From contig JBGSNA010000305.1 in the NCBI GenBank assembly GCA_041739875.1, positions 1 to 64,000 on the forward strand: a DNA stretch of 64,000 nucleotides, read 5' to 3'. Origin of the DNA: JBBSJZ01 sp041739875. GTDB taxonomy: Bacteria > Planctomycetota > Planctomycetia > Pirellulales > Pirellulaceae. The position numbers and the translations under genes are program-made. The notes beneath the pieces are model-generated. The model had not been told where the DNA came from. It searched no databases and was given only the letters and a program-made list of their open reading frames with translations. Positions 25,859 through 35,183 of this stretch are shown piece by piece; position 1 is the first letter of the stretch; each line of letters opens with the position of its first letter.

Positions 25859-28618
25859 CTATTGGGCGGTGTCTTCGTAAATCGGCAAGTGCCGATAGTA
25901 GACTTCGAGGTTGAGCAGGTTCATCGTCGTCACATAGATACGTCCACCGTGTGGACTCCATCGATCAGGCACCGGCAACTCGGGGTCCCAACTTCCCGAC
26001 TCGGGGCCATTTTTAATCTGGCCGGACAACAGCATCGGATTCAAATACCGATTCCAATTCTCCCAGTATTCGCCGCCCATGTGAAACATGACTTGAGTCG
26101 CATAGTACCAGTAATACGTATCCCGTTGCGGTGATCGCGTAGTCCCAAGTTGCGGCGGAAACTCGAGCAGATACTGTGCGGCGGATTTCATCGCCTCGTG
26201 ATCGCGACGCCAACCAGAGTACATACGCATCAGCATTCCGACGGCAGTCATGGTCGGTGTCACCATTCGCCCGTGACGCTGGGCGACTGTATCGGGAGCA
26301 TAGGGATTGTATCGGTATCGGTCTTCCCGCCCGGGTGCTTGTTTGGCAAGTTCAAGCCAGCGATTGATGCCGTCATAGGCAGCTTGTGGAACTTCGAGTC
26401 CAGACAATTCGCCACTCTTGATCGCCATCATCATCCATCCAGTCACGCTTGTATCGCTACTGACCTGGGCCGAGTATCGCCATCCTCCGCGTTGATGATG
26501 TTGTGTTTCGACAATGTAATTGACAGCCATTTGCGCCGCTTCACGCAATTCAGCATCTTGCGTCATGCCGTACGCCTCGCACATCGCAAGTGATGCAATT
26601 CCATGGCTATAAAAAGCGACATTGCGATCGCTGATTTCGTTCTCGCTGCGGTAGAGATCCCCGTTCGTTTTCTGGTTGTCGATTAGGAATTGGAGTCCCT
26701 TCGCGACGGTCGCAGCGTACTGGTGTTGCCGATGTGTGTAACCAGCGCCCTGATACGCCAACAAACACAATCCAGTCGCGGCCGTGTCACTGCGCAACAG
26801 CACTTCATCGCCGTGTCCTTGGAGCGACCAACTACCATCCTTGTTTTGGATTCTCGCAAGATACGCCAGCCCAAGTTCGATCGCTTCTTCGGTCGCGGGA
26901 CCCACCATTCCCGCTGGCGTTGGTGCGGCGCCGCCGCTGGTTCGCATCACTCGTCGGTTAAACGATTCAACAGCCGCAATCTTGGTACCGGCCGGCGCTG
27001 ATGGTCCGCCGACTTCGCGACGAGGACGCGTTTCGCGGCTGATATCTAGTGCCGCAATATCCGGCTGCTCCGGTGAAGGGACCACACCTACATTCGGATC
27101 CGGCCGATCGGCGAGTCCAGCAGTCGACTCGCTTAGCATCAAGTCGAGCATCGGACTGGCACCGACAACTCCCTGGTTCATTGCTGGCGAAGTGCTCGCG
27201 CCGTTTCGCATGGGTTCTCGAAGCGACCGATCTAGCTCGTCGATGCGACCGTCCAATAAACTTCCTGCTGCGGCTGCGTCATTCATCTCACCCGGTGTCG
27301 CGCCAGCGATCTCTGCCAAGCTCGGAGTGTCGCCGGCAATGATGCCGCCGGAATCGATGGGGCGAGCAACTTTTGCTGGAGCACGCATCGAATCGCCCTC
27401 ACTGATGGCTGGCAATCCAGCTTCACCAAGTTCGCTGTTACGAGCTTCCGCGCCCGTTGGACTAGGTTCGGCATCCGCAACTTGACTCGAAGCTCCCGCC
27501 GTCTCACTCATCGAAAGCTGTGCACCGCTAGTCGCCTGCTGTCGTTGATTCGGAAGATCAATCGGTGAAAGCAAACGATCGGACGCTTCTACTTTTGCGA
27601 TCGCGACAGTTGGCGGTGCTGGAGCCGAACCGACTGGCCGTGGCGCTGATTGTGTGGTGCGAGTTCGTTTCTCGGGATTCGACGCGATGTCACCGACTTT
27701 TGGCAATGACTCACTGGTCACACGACTTGCCGCCGCTCGACTCGTGCTCGGCACTTCCGGGGCTTCAAGGATTGATGGGCTCGGCATTGCCGGAGCAATA
27801 TTCTCGCGACGCGTTACCGTTTCACTGCGTTCCACGCTCGCGAGATCAGATGACGGATTCGGCTCCGCTTGCAGCGAAGGAGCAACGGGCTCACTCATCG
27901 TTGCCTCCATCAAATCGGAGGACGCGACGCTACGTCGAGCCAACTTCGACGGCGAATCAGCCGGTCGGGGCTTACTCACCTCGGGCTCTTTTCGCGGCAC
28001 CAAGAATTCTTCGAGCACCTTAGGTTCAAGATCCTTTGGTCGCGGCATTTCTAGCTCGGCAGCCGACCGCTGTACCGGCGGGATTCGCCGTTCCTCTTTG
28101 GGAATCACCGGTGACGCCGTCTCCGTCTCGACGGGCTGCGACCAATCAGGAACTCGCACAGTTTGTTGCGGTGTCTCGAACAGATACTCGGGTACAGTCT
28201 TGCGAATTGGCGACCGCTCTGGCTTTACTCCCGTGAATGCTTCCGGAAAATATTGCGTGAAGATCACGACATTGATTGCCAAAAGTAGCAAAAGCAAGTG
28301 AACGAAGAGGCTAAATAGCATGCCGAGTTGGATCGATTTTTGAACGTAACGCGATGCGACACTTCGCAGCGAGATATCCAAGATCAGTGCCACAACCGGC
28401 ACCGCGATCACATAGGTCCACCCATTAAAAAGCCAACGTGGATCGTCGAATCGAAGCTGTGTGACAACAATAAAGAGCACCAGACCAGCAAGTGCGGTCA
28501 GCGACAAATCCAATGGCCACATGCGTTCTTGACGAACAACGCCGCGCGGATTTACTGCACTGCGAATGGGCACAGGTCGAGGTGCTGAATGAGCACGATG
28601 AGGACGCTTCGAGCTCAA
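25859..28618 (-). CDS. TonB-like-architecture membrane protein with C-terminal prenyltransferase/squalene-cyclase-like alpha/alpha-toroid domain
   Basis: 919 residues, TTG start. The N-terminal part (about 35-130) has three hydrophobic segments. A disordered stretch of about 430 residues rich in Pro, Ser, Ala and Glu follows. The C-terminal 330 residues form an alpha/alpha toroid of squalene-cyclase-like repeats (IELGLAYLARIQNKDGSWSL, RGGWRYSAQ, TGWMMMAI). The cyclase DxDD acid motif is absent: the equivalent place reads RSDTAATG, so cyclase activity is unlikely. TTG 28618 overlaps the exbD stop (TTGA) and has an AGGAGG ribosome site inside exbD. It is the last gene of TPR-exbB-exbD-toroid. 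Membrane anchor, long linker and globular end recall TonB, so I infer it is driven by the ExbBD channel. Confidence 0.8.
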   Translation of the reverse strand: MSSKRPHRAHSAPRPVPIRSAVNPRGVVRQERMWPLDLSLTALAGLVLFIVVTQLRFDDPRWLFNGWTYVIAVPVVALILDISLRSVASRYVQKSIQLGMLFSLFVHLLLLLLAINVVIFTQYFPEAFTGVKPERSPIRKTVPEYLFETPQQTVRVPDWSQPVETETASPVIPKEERRIPPVQRSAAELEMPRPKDLEPKVLEEFLVPRKEPEVSKPRPADSPSKLARRSVASSDLMEATMSEPVAPSLQAEPNPSSDLASVERSETVTRRENIAPAMPSPSILEAPEVPSTSRAAASRVTSESLPKVGDIASNPEKRTRTTQSAPRPVGSAPAPPTVAIAKVEASDRLLSPIDLPNQRQQATSGAQLSMSETAGASSQVADAEPSPTGAEARNSELGEAGLPAISEGDSMRAPAKVARPIDSGGIIAGDTPSLAEIAGATPGEMNDAAAAGSLLDGRIDELDRSLREPMRNGASTSPAMNQGVVGASPMLDLMLSESTAGLADRPDPNVGVVPSPEQPDIAALDISRETRPRREVGGPSAPAGTKIAAVESFNRRVMRTSGGAAPTPAGMVGPATEEAIELGLAYLARIQNKDGSWSLQGHGDEVLLRSDTAATGLCLLAYQGAGYTHRQHQYAATVAKGLQFLIDNQKTNGDLYRSENEISDRNVAFYSHGIASLAMCEAYGMTQDAELREAAQMAVNYIVETQHHQRGGWRYSAQVSSDTSVTGWMMMAIKSGELSGLEVPQAAYDGINRWLELAKQAPGREDRYRYNPYAPDTVAQRHGRMVTPTMTAVGMLMRMYSGWRRDHEAMKSAAQYLLEFPPQLGTTRSPQRDTYYWYYATQVMFHMGGEYWENWNRYLNPMLLSGQIKNGPESGSWDPELPVPDRWSPHGGRIYVTTMNLLNLEVYYRHLPIYEDTAQ

Positions 28619-29037
28619 CTCTGGGGCCCCTCCTTAGTCGTCACTGAATAATCTGTGACGCCCGAACGATTGCAAACATCCATGACACTGACAACAGGCT
28701 GAAACGGCGTATCCCGATCCGCTCGTATCACAGCCGTTTGGTTCGTCGGATTCTTCGCTACCGCCGCGATCAGCAGTTGCTCCAACTCGTCCATGTTGGT
28801 GGTCTGGCCCGACAAGTAGATTAGCCCCTGGGCATCAATATCGATTACCACCTCACGCGGCTTGCCCGTCATTGGCGACGCACTCATCGCCGACGGAAGC
28901 ACGATATCAAGACGTCGCTCTTCTTCCTCAAACTCACTCGTCACGAGAAAGAAAATCAGCAGCAAGAAAACAACGTCAATCAAGGGCGTCAAACTGAGCG
29001 TTCCCGCAACCGTCGAGCGTTTAATTTGGATCGCCAT
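28615..29037 (-). CDS. exbD: ExbD/TolR-family protein
   Basis: 140 residues with one N-terminal membrane helix (LTPLIDVVFLLLIFFLVTS) containing the conserved aspartate that carries protons in ExbD/TolR, then a periplasmic domain (about 45-140). With ExbB it should form a proton-driven motor in the inner membrane. It starts 2 bases after exbB ends, has a GAGGAG-like ribosome site, and overlaps the toroid gene by four bases. Confidence 0.93.
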   Translation of the reverse strand: MAIQIKRSTVAGTLSLTPLIDVVFLLLIFFLVTSEFEEEERRLDIVLPSAMSASPMTGKPREVVIDIDAQGLIYLSGQTTNMDELEQLLIAAVAKNPTNQTAVIRADRDTPFQPVVSVMDVCNRSGVTDYSVTTKEGPQS

Positions 29038-29039
29038 AA

Positions 29040-29972
29040 CTAGCTCCTCGCTGGTGCAGCATGCGAGTCGACGTGCGACGGCGCTGGTGGCGGAATTGGC
29101 GGTGCGACAGAATCGGAGCGTTCCAAAAGCTTCATGGCTCCCGTCGGATCGAGCCGTGATCGCCCCGTGAATCTCGCCAGTCCGGGCGCGATATCAAAAG
29201 CCAGTTCTTCGATCTGGTGAAACAACCTCGATAATCGATTCTCTAAATACTGAGCTAAAATCGCCGCAGGAATCGCAACCACCAATCCAGCCAACGTGGT
29301 CACAAGCGCCGTATAGATGCCTTCGGAGAGTTGCTCACTTCGGCTACGATCCGGAGTCAACGTGGTTGACTCATGGAACGCAACAATCATTCCCCATACC
29401 GTTCCGAGCAATCCCATTAACGGCGTTGCTGCCGCAGCCAAATTCAACCAACGAATGGGCCCTGCATAATCATCTGCTTCACGTTGGGCCGTTTCAGTCG
29501 CTGTTCGTTCGATATCGCCAAGAGATTGTCCCGTACGAAGCAACATTGCCGAAATGACTCGCGCGGCCGGAGATGGCGATTCGCCACACACCTCGTACGC
29601 TGTGGCGGGGCTGAACGTGTCATAGTTCTCCGCCATGGCTTCGAGTTCGTTGACCAGCGCCGGTGGTAGCACCTTCTTTGTTCGCAACGTGAGTAAACGT
29701 TCAACCGCAAGTGTCACCACCAACAAGCTCATCAGCCCGATCGGGATCATGAAGCTTCCACCTCGCGAGATCAGCGAAAGCAGGTCGATTCCCGACGGCT
29801 CAACAATCGGAGGCGGCTCCATTTCCCCGGGATCGTTCATTACCGATTGGATCTCAGACGCCTCAACCGCAACATCGAGTTCATCTTGTCCCATCGCCAC
29901 GCCGACACAAATGGTCGATGCGACGAAGGCGAACGACAATAACATCCAGCCCAATTTATGTTGAATTCGCAT
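29040..29972 (-). CDS. exbB: ExbB/TolQ/MotA proton-channel family protein
   Basis: 310 residues. A hydrophobic N-terminal segment ending in VAMGQDE looks like a cleavable signal or extra helix, as in long ExbB proteins. The channel part has one helix at about 71-93 and two more at about 175-200 and 215-243 (ATPLMGLLGTVWGMIVAF, VTTLAGLVVAIPAAILA), the MotA/TolQ/ExbB signature. A Pro-rich tail follows. Its ATG shares a base with the TAA of the TPR gene (TAATG), so these four genes are almost certainly one operon. Confidence 0.93.
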   Translation of the reverse strand: MRIQHKLGWMLLSFAFVASTICVGVAMGQDELDVAVEASEIQSVMNDPGEMEPPPIVEPSGIDLLSLISRGGSFMIPIGLMSLLVVTLAVERLLTLRTKKVLPPALVNELEAMAENYDTFSPATAYEVCGESPSPAARVISAMLLRTGQSLGDIERTATETAQREADDYAGPIRWLNLAAAATPLMGLLGTVWGMIVAFHESTTLTPDRSRSEQLSEGIYTALVTTLAGLVVAIPAAILAQYLENRLSRLFHQIEELAFDIAPGLARFTGRSRLDPTGAMKLLERSDSVAPPIPPPAPSHVDSHAAPARS

Positions 29973-32900
29973 TACGGTTTTTTCAAATCCTGGAGACGTT
30001 CCTTCGACTTCGCAACCAACTCATGTGTGGGGTGCTTATCGATCACGTATTGGAAAAATGTGGTGGCGAATTGTTTCGCCTTATCGCGACCGCTCGCTGA
30101 TTTGGCTTGCTGCATCAATACTTCCGAGCAACGCCCCGCTTCGAACCCGCTCTTGGCCTGCCAATTCTTAATCTCTTCAGGCGCTTTCTCGGCGCCGTAT
30201 CCGTACATGACACGTTGAAAATCCGTAATCGCTTGATCGAGCTTGCGCTGACCAAAACTGATTTCACCCATCATGAATCTTGCTCGAGCAGCGAGTTCGT
30301 TGCGATAGTTGTCAGCGACTTGCGAGTAGAACTTGATCGCTTTCTCATCATCGCCGAGCTGTTGATAGGTAAACCCCGTCTCGTAGAAAACTTGCGGCAA
30401 GTACGTGGTCCCAGGAAAACGCGTTCGAAGTTCTTCATACCACTCTAGCGCCTCCTTCCACTGTTTCAACTGCGCGGCGCTTTGCCCACCGTGTAATAAA
30501 ACCAGCTCGCGAACTTGCCGCTCCGCAGGATCCCTTAATGATTTCGCCGTCTCGTCAGCATCACGAATTCGTTGGCGGGCGTCCACATAAGCTTTCAAAG
30601 CCGGTTCGAATCGCGAATTTTTGAAATCAGCTTCACCGATCATCATCAGTGCATCAACGACCAATGCACCTTCAGGATGCTCTTTCGATTGAGTACGAAA
30701 AACTTCAGACGCTTTGTCATACTCAGCCAATTTGAAACGGCTCCATCCCAACCGATAGTACGCCTTCTCCGACAACAATGGATCCTTCGCGTTCTTCGAT
30801 GCTAACTCGAAACTCTTGGCAGCGACCGCCCAATTGTTCTCAGCGTACTCATGCTGACCCACGAAAAAAGCAGCTTCGCCGGCAAGCTCATCTTCGGGAT
30901 GCAGTTCCAACAACCTGGAGAACTTACTCGACGCGGCGCTCGTGTCCCCGGCTTCGTTGAGCAGCCATCCCCATTCGTAAAGTACCTTTGGCATCGAAGG
31001 GTAATTCGGAACTTCCGTCGCAAGCCGTTCCAAGTACTTTGCCGCTTTGCCTGGTTGCTTGTTCTTCTGTTCCACCAACGCCATTTCATACAACGCGTGG
31101 CCAAGGTTGACTCCTACTGGTTTCATCTCCAGGTATTTCTCGAGATCACTTTTGGCTCGATCCGAACGATCCAAATGCCGGAAGCTCACACCGCGAGCCA
31201 AATAGGAGTCACCTGCGATTGGGTGCGACGCGTAGTCATTGAGCAACTCATCCAAAATGGCAACGGCGTCTTCATGCTTTTGCAATTGCATGAGTGACCA
31301 CGCCTTTCCGTATTGGGCATAGGGATACAAACCCGGATCCGACGAGGCACCGAGCACCTCGTCGTACAACTCGACGGAACGCGCAAAGCTGCCTTCATTG
31401 CTCGCTAATTGAGCGAGTTTATATTTCGCTTGAGCCGCCATCCGGCGATCCGGATTGTCGCTGATGATCTTCTTCCACTGGAGCACCGCCCCATCCCGGT
31501 TACCGCTGGCGAGTTTGTTCTGTGCCGAGAGTAATCTTGCTTCATCAGCTCGCATCCACGTGGAATCCAATTCATAGCTGGCATCAAAGTCCTTCGCCGC
31601 TTGCTCGACTTTTCCAGACATCATGTTTGTCTGGCCCAACAAAAACTGAGCCTCAGCTAGGTTTCGCTTATCCTTCCAAGACCCGGTTTCCTGCTTGAGC
31701 AATTGCTGAGTTTCATCGAACTTACGATTCGCGATCAAACTTGCTGCACCACGAAGCACCCACAGTGGTCGCTGGGGATTGTCTTTGGAACCTTCGGCAA
31801 GAAGCTTCTGGTAGCCCAAGGCAGCTTGATCCCCTTGCCCGCTTAGCAATTGGCTCTCTGCCATCACGAACGAGACATCTTGCGCGAGCGTATTTTCCGC
31901 AAACTTGGCGTTGAATTCCTCCGCCAACTTGATTGCCTCGGAGTGTTTGCCCGTCTGCATGGACGAAAACGCCGCGTTGTAAAGTGCGCGCGGAGCCAAC
32001 GGATCTTTTGGATGCTCGCGATACGCGTTCTCGTAGGCAACGATCGATTCGGCAATCGTTTCGGGCTTCGCCGACAACGCTTCTGCGTAGTCCAGCTTCA
32101 AAGCAACAAGAAATTCGCCATCCGCGCCTGCGTCTAGCTGTTTCTTCGCAACTCGGATTGCCCCATCGAAATCACTTCGTCCAACAGCGATCCGAGCGAG
32201 CCAATGAGCCGCTTCGGTTGCCGCAGCTGGATTACTCTGGCTGAGGACTTCGACAAATCGCTTCTCCGCCATATCCATTTTGCCACCGCGATAAGCACTC
32301 TGTGCCGATGCAAGCGTGGCACTCGCCGCATACTTCGAATTCGGGTACTCCTTTGCGAGTCGGTCGTACGCGACGGCCGCGTCGGAGGGTTGGTCACCTT
32401 GTACCAATGCAAACCCTTGTCGAAACAATGCATAGGCCGAATCATCTGGGTTGTCCGATGACTCGATCGCTGAGGCAAACGACTTTGCCGCATCCGCATA
32501 TTGATTTTGCATGATCAACATATCGCCCATCCGAAGATGCACGTCCGTCACCAAGTTGCCCTTCGCACACTGGTCCAACAATTGTCGATAGGAGGCAATC
32601 GCTTTGTCATAATCTTTGAGGTCTTCGTAAGCGACGCCGCGCGCATAGAACGCATCGCACCTCAAAGGTGAATCCTTGGCGCTGGCTAGATTCAATAGCT
32701 CGTCATAGAACTGAATGGACTCTTTCGGCTTGGATAAACCGTACGCAGCTTCACCTCCGTAGAACAACGCACGATCCAGGTAGCTGCTTTGCGGAAACTC
32801 TTTTCGCAATTGCGAGAATGTATCCAACGAAGCTTGCAGTCGCTTTGCGTCACGTTGCTGGCCTTCGCCGGCGGATGCATACAAACACCAACCGCGGTTA

Positions 32901-33271
32901 ACGAGACTCTCTTCGCGGAGGTCGTATTCTTTGTCGCCCAGCGCTGTACCAAATGCTTCTGCAGCGGCAACATAGTCAGGTTGATCTTGCTGCATCAAAC
33001 ACACGCCCAAATAATGCGCGGCCTTCGGCACCATCGGGTCTTTCGGATACTGCTCCAAGAAACTTCGCCAACCTTCGACCGCAAGCGGCAGCGCTCCATT
33101 GGTCTGGAAGTTCGCAGCGTCCGCGTACGCCGCCATCGACTCCTCCGTCGACTCGTCGGCACAAACGCAATGAGAACTCAACGTGAAGCAAACAACGAAC
33201 GCGGCCAAACGAGCGGCCACCTGATACAACGTTTTGCGGTGGTCGAATTGAGCGGCAAGCTTACCAGACAC
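29972..33271 (-). CDS. large periplasmic TPR repeat protein
   Basis: About 1100 residues made almost wholly of tetratricopeptide repeats (for example ALFYGGEAAYGLSKPKESIQ, FYQLGDDEKAIKFYSQVADN-type helices), after a hydrophobic segment ending SSHCVCADE that reads as a signal peptide. The frame stays open to ATG 33442, but the first 57 residues are Arg/Trp-rich and unlike a signal peptide; GTG 33277 or 33271 fits better, with TTG 33229 also possible. It heads the exbB-exbD-toroid operon. YbgF/CpoB is a TPR periplasmic protein of the Tol system, so a scaffold role beside the ExbBD motor is likely (inference). Confidence 0.82.
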   Translation of the reverse strand: MSGKLAAQFDHRKTLYQVAARLAAFVVCFTLSSHCVCADESTEESMAAYADAANFQTNGALPLAVEGWRSFLEQYPKDPMVPKAAHYLGVCLMQQDQPDYVAAAEAFGTALGDKEYDLREESLVNRGWCLYASAGEGQQRDAKRLQASLDTFSQLRKEFPQSSYLDRALFYGGEAAYGLSKPKESIQFYDELLNLASAKDSPLRCDAFYARGVAYEDLKDYDKAIASYRQLLDQCAKGNLVTDVHLRMGDMLIMQNQYADAAKSFASAIESSDNPDDSAYALFRQGFALVQGDQPSDAAVAYDRLAKEYPNSKYAASATLASAQSAYRGGKMDMAEKRFVEVLSQSNPAAATEAAHWLARIAVGRSDFDGAIRVAKKQLDAGADGEFLVALKLDYAEALSAKPETIAESIVAYENAYREHPKDPLAPRALYNAAFSSMQTGKHSEAIKLAEEFNAKFAENTLAQDVSFVMAESQLLSGQGDQAALGYQKLLAEGSKDNPQRPLWVLRGAASLIANRKFDETQQLLKQETGSWKDKRNLAEAQFLLGQTNMMSGKVEQAAKDFDASYELDSTWMRADEARLLSAQNKLASGNRDGAVLQWKKIISDNPDRRMAAQAKYKLAQLASNEGSFARSVELYDEVLGASSDPGLYPYAQYGKAWSLMQLQKHEDAVAILDELLNDYASHPIAGDSYLARGVSFRHLDRSDRAKSDLEKYLEMKPVGVNLGHALYEMALVEQKNKQPGKAAKYLERLATEVPNYPSMPKVLYEWGWLLNEAGDTSAASSKFSRLLELHPEDELAGEAAFFVGQHEYAENNWAVAAKSFELASKNAKDPLLSEKAYYRLGWSRFKLAEYDKASEVFRTQSKEHPEGALVVDALMMIGEADFKNSRFEPALKAYVDARQRIRDADETAKSLRDPAERQVRELVLLHGGQSAAQLKQWKEALEWYEELRTRFPGTTYLPQVFYETGFTYQQLGDDEKAIKFYSQVADNYRNELAARARFMMGEISFGQRKLDQAITDFQRVMYGYGAEKAPEEIKNWQAKSGFEAGRCSEVLMQQAKSASGRDKAKQFATTFFQYVIDKHPTHELVAKSKERLQDLKKP

Positions 33272-33600
33272 AAACACACCCCATAAAAATTTCCGGGTCA
33301 GACTTCTGAGCAAACGCTCTAGTCTAACGGTGTCCACCCTCGCTCGATAGTTCGTCCGCCCATCTTGCCGGATCCATGCATTTCCCCAAGGGGCAACCCG
33401 CTGGTAGCGGATGTTGCCCCAGCGTTTTATGCCATCTTCCACACCCTAGTGGAGTCTCAAGCGTGGGATAGCACCACTTTATCGCCCAGAACTGACGTCA
33501 ATTTAGCCTCACTGACATTCAAAGACTCGTTCCTCGCGATTCAACTCTCTACTCACACAATCCTCAGGATTCGACTACGCTTGGAGCCGAAGTGACCCAC
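33272..33600. other. divergent intergenic region, about 330 bases
   Basis: Between the leftward TPR operon and the rightward epimerase. It should contain both promoters. A 76-codon frame at 33365-33595 lacks any recognisable motif. No RNA gene or strong hairpin seen. Confidence 0.45.
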
Positions 33601-34632
33601 ATGATTGTTCCTCTTACGCCCGGCAAGCTCATCACCGTGTCCTCCAAAACTTATCTCGTCACCGGCGGTGCCGGCTTCATTGGCTCGCACCTCACTGAAT
33701 CTCTTCTGTCAGCCGGGAACCGGGTAATCGTTGTTGACGACCTGTCCACCGGCCAGGCATGCAACTTGGACGGCGTGAAGTCGCACCCGAATTTAGAATA
33801 CGTTCAAGCAAGCGTTGGTGATCCCGACGTTGTGAATAAGTACGTCGACCAAGCCGATTGCGTGTTCCATTTAGCTGCTGCCGTGGGTGTCGCGTTAATT
33901 GCCAAACAGCCGATTCAAACGATCGAGCGAAACGTCTATCCCACACAACTCATTCTGAATCGACTTGGTAAGCGAGTCGAGAAAGGCGACAAAGTTTCGT
34001 GCTTCATCGCGAGCACGAGCGAAGTGTATGGAAAGAATCCTAAGAGCGTTTGGTCGGAGGAAGACGATCTTGTTTTTGGCGCAACCACCAAGCCACGCTG
34101 GAGCTATGGAGTCTCCAAAGCGATTGATGAGTTTCTGGCGCTCGCGTTCTTCAAGGAACGCGGTTTGCAAGTCGTTGTTGGTCGATTCTTTAACGTGGTT
34201 GGACCTCGACAAACTGGCGCTTACGGCATGGTGCTTCCGCGATTCGTCTGCTCCGCTCTCAAAGGTGAATCACTTGTCGTTCACGATGATGGCAAGCAAG
34301 AACGCTGTTTTGCTCACGTCGACGACGTCGTTGCCGCCGTCGTCAAGTTAACCGAATCAGCCTCCGCCGCCGGTCGCGTTTACAACATCGGCAGCGATCA
34401 ACCGATCTCGATCGGCGATCTGGCAAGACGAGTGGTGGAGCGAGTGAATCCATCTTGCAAACTCGAGTTCCAGACTTACGCGGAAGCCTACGACGAATCG
34501 TTCGAAGACATCCGCCGTCGTGTGCCTGACTTGACCCGGATTCGAGAAGCGATCCATTACGCACCCACCAAAGCGCTCGATGCCATCATCGATGATGTCG
34601 CCCGCTACCAACGAGCGAGACTTGACGCGTAA
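33601..34632 (+). CDS. NAD-dependent epimerase/dehydratase (extended SDR, nucleotide-sugar)
   Basis: About 343 residues. The NAD-binding motif VTGGAGFIGSHL lies near residue 20, followed by VVDDLSTGQ, FHLAAAVGV, the catalytic IASTSEVYG and WSYGVSKAIDE (Tyr-x3-Lys), RFFNVVGPRQ and HVDDVV. These mark UDP-glucose 4-epimerase/UDP-glucuronate decarboxylase-type enzymes; the exact sugar cannot be told. It supplies activated sugars for surface polysaccharide or LPS. ATG 33601 has GGAG-like sequence upstream; GTG 33592 and GTG 33640 are alternatives. It stands alone. Confidence 0.88.
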   Translation: MIVPLTPGKLITVSSKTYLVTGGAGFIGSHLTESLLSAGNRVIVVDDLSTGQACNLDGVKSHPNLEYVQASVGDPDVVNKYVDQADCVFHLAAAVGVALIAKQPIQTIERNVYPTQLILNRLGKRVEKGDKVSCFIASTSEVYGKNPKSVWSEEDDLVFGATTKPRWSYGVSKAIDEFLALAFFKERGLQVVVGRFFNVVGPRQTGAYGMVLPRFVCSALKGESLVVHDDGKQERCFAHVDDVVAAVVKLTESASAAGRVYNIGSDQPISIGDLARRVVERVNPSCKLEFQTYAEAYDESFEDIRRRVPDLTRIREAIHYAPTKALDAIIDDVARYQRARLDA

Positions 34633-34718
34633 GCGACCTGCCTCGACAATGCAATGATCTCGACTCGGTACTGTTCTCGACTCAGCACGAACTAGCGACT
34701 AGGCACCGAGCTTCGCAA

Positions 34719-35177
34719 TCACTCAGCCGGCTGTTTGACGTTCACGTACATCATCCGTAGAGCATGAAGCGCTTCCGATAGCATCTTTGACTCATCGCTC
34801 GAGAGATTTCCCTTTGTCTTGACGCCGATGATATCAAGCGTATCGATGTAGTGCTTTGCGTGTGGCTTGCTGATCTCCGCAACACCCGTCATCGGATTCG
34901 GGATCTGGCCCAAGGCAGCCATGGCCTGTGTAAAGAACATTGTCACGAGCATTTCAAACGATGCTGGCGGCGGAGCCGGCATTCCAGCGTCGCTCGGGCT
35001 AGCCACCGCAATATCTTCAGCACTCGAATTTTCGGCACTCGATTCGTCTGAAGCTTCGACTGGTTGAGCCAAGGTTTGCTCGGCCGCTGGTTCACCCGGA
35101 GCCGCATCCTTGCTCGCGATATCCCAATCCGTGTCGAAGATGCTTTCTGGTTCGGACGATTTTTCTGGTTCAGTCAC
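34719..35177 (-). CDS. DUF1844 family protein
   Basis: 152 residues. The first 75 are acidic and disordered (Glu/Ser/Ala/Pro). The rest is the DUF1844 domain: FEMLVTMFFTQAMAALGQIPNP, then AKHYIDTLDIIGVKTKGNLSSDE and a final helix. Function unknown in the family. It begins 6 bases after the pyrG stop, so the two are very probably cotranscribed. Confidence 0.85.
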   Translation of the reverse strand: MTEPEKSSEPESIFDTDWDIASKDAAPGEPAAEQTLAQPVEASDESSAENSSAEDIAVASPSDAGMPAPPPASFEMLVTMFFTQAMAALGQIPNPMTGVAEISKPHAKHYIDTLDIIGVKTKGNLSSDESKMLSEALHALRMMYVNVKQPAE

Positions 35178-35183
35178 GTGATG

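Noticed and set aside
25859..28618. A true squalene-hopene cyclase completing the hpnCDE route
   Set aside because: It has membrane helices, a long linker and no DxDD motif, and is far from hpnCDE.
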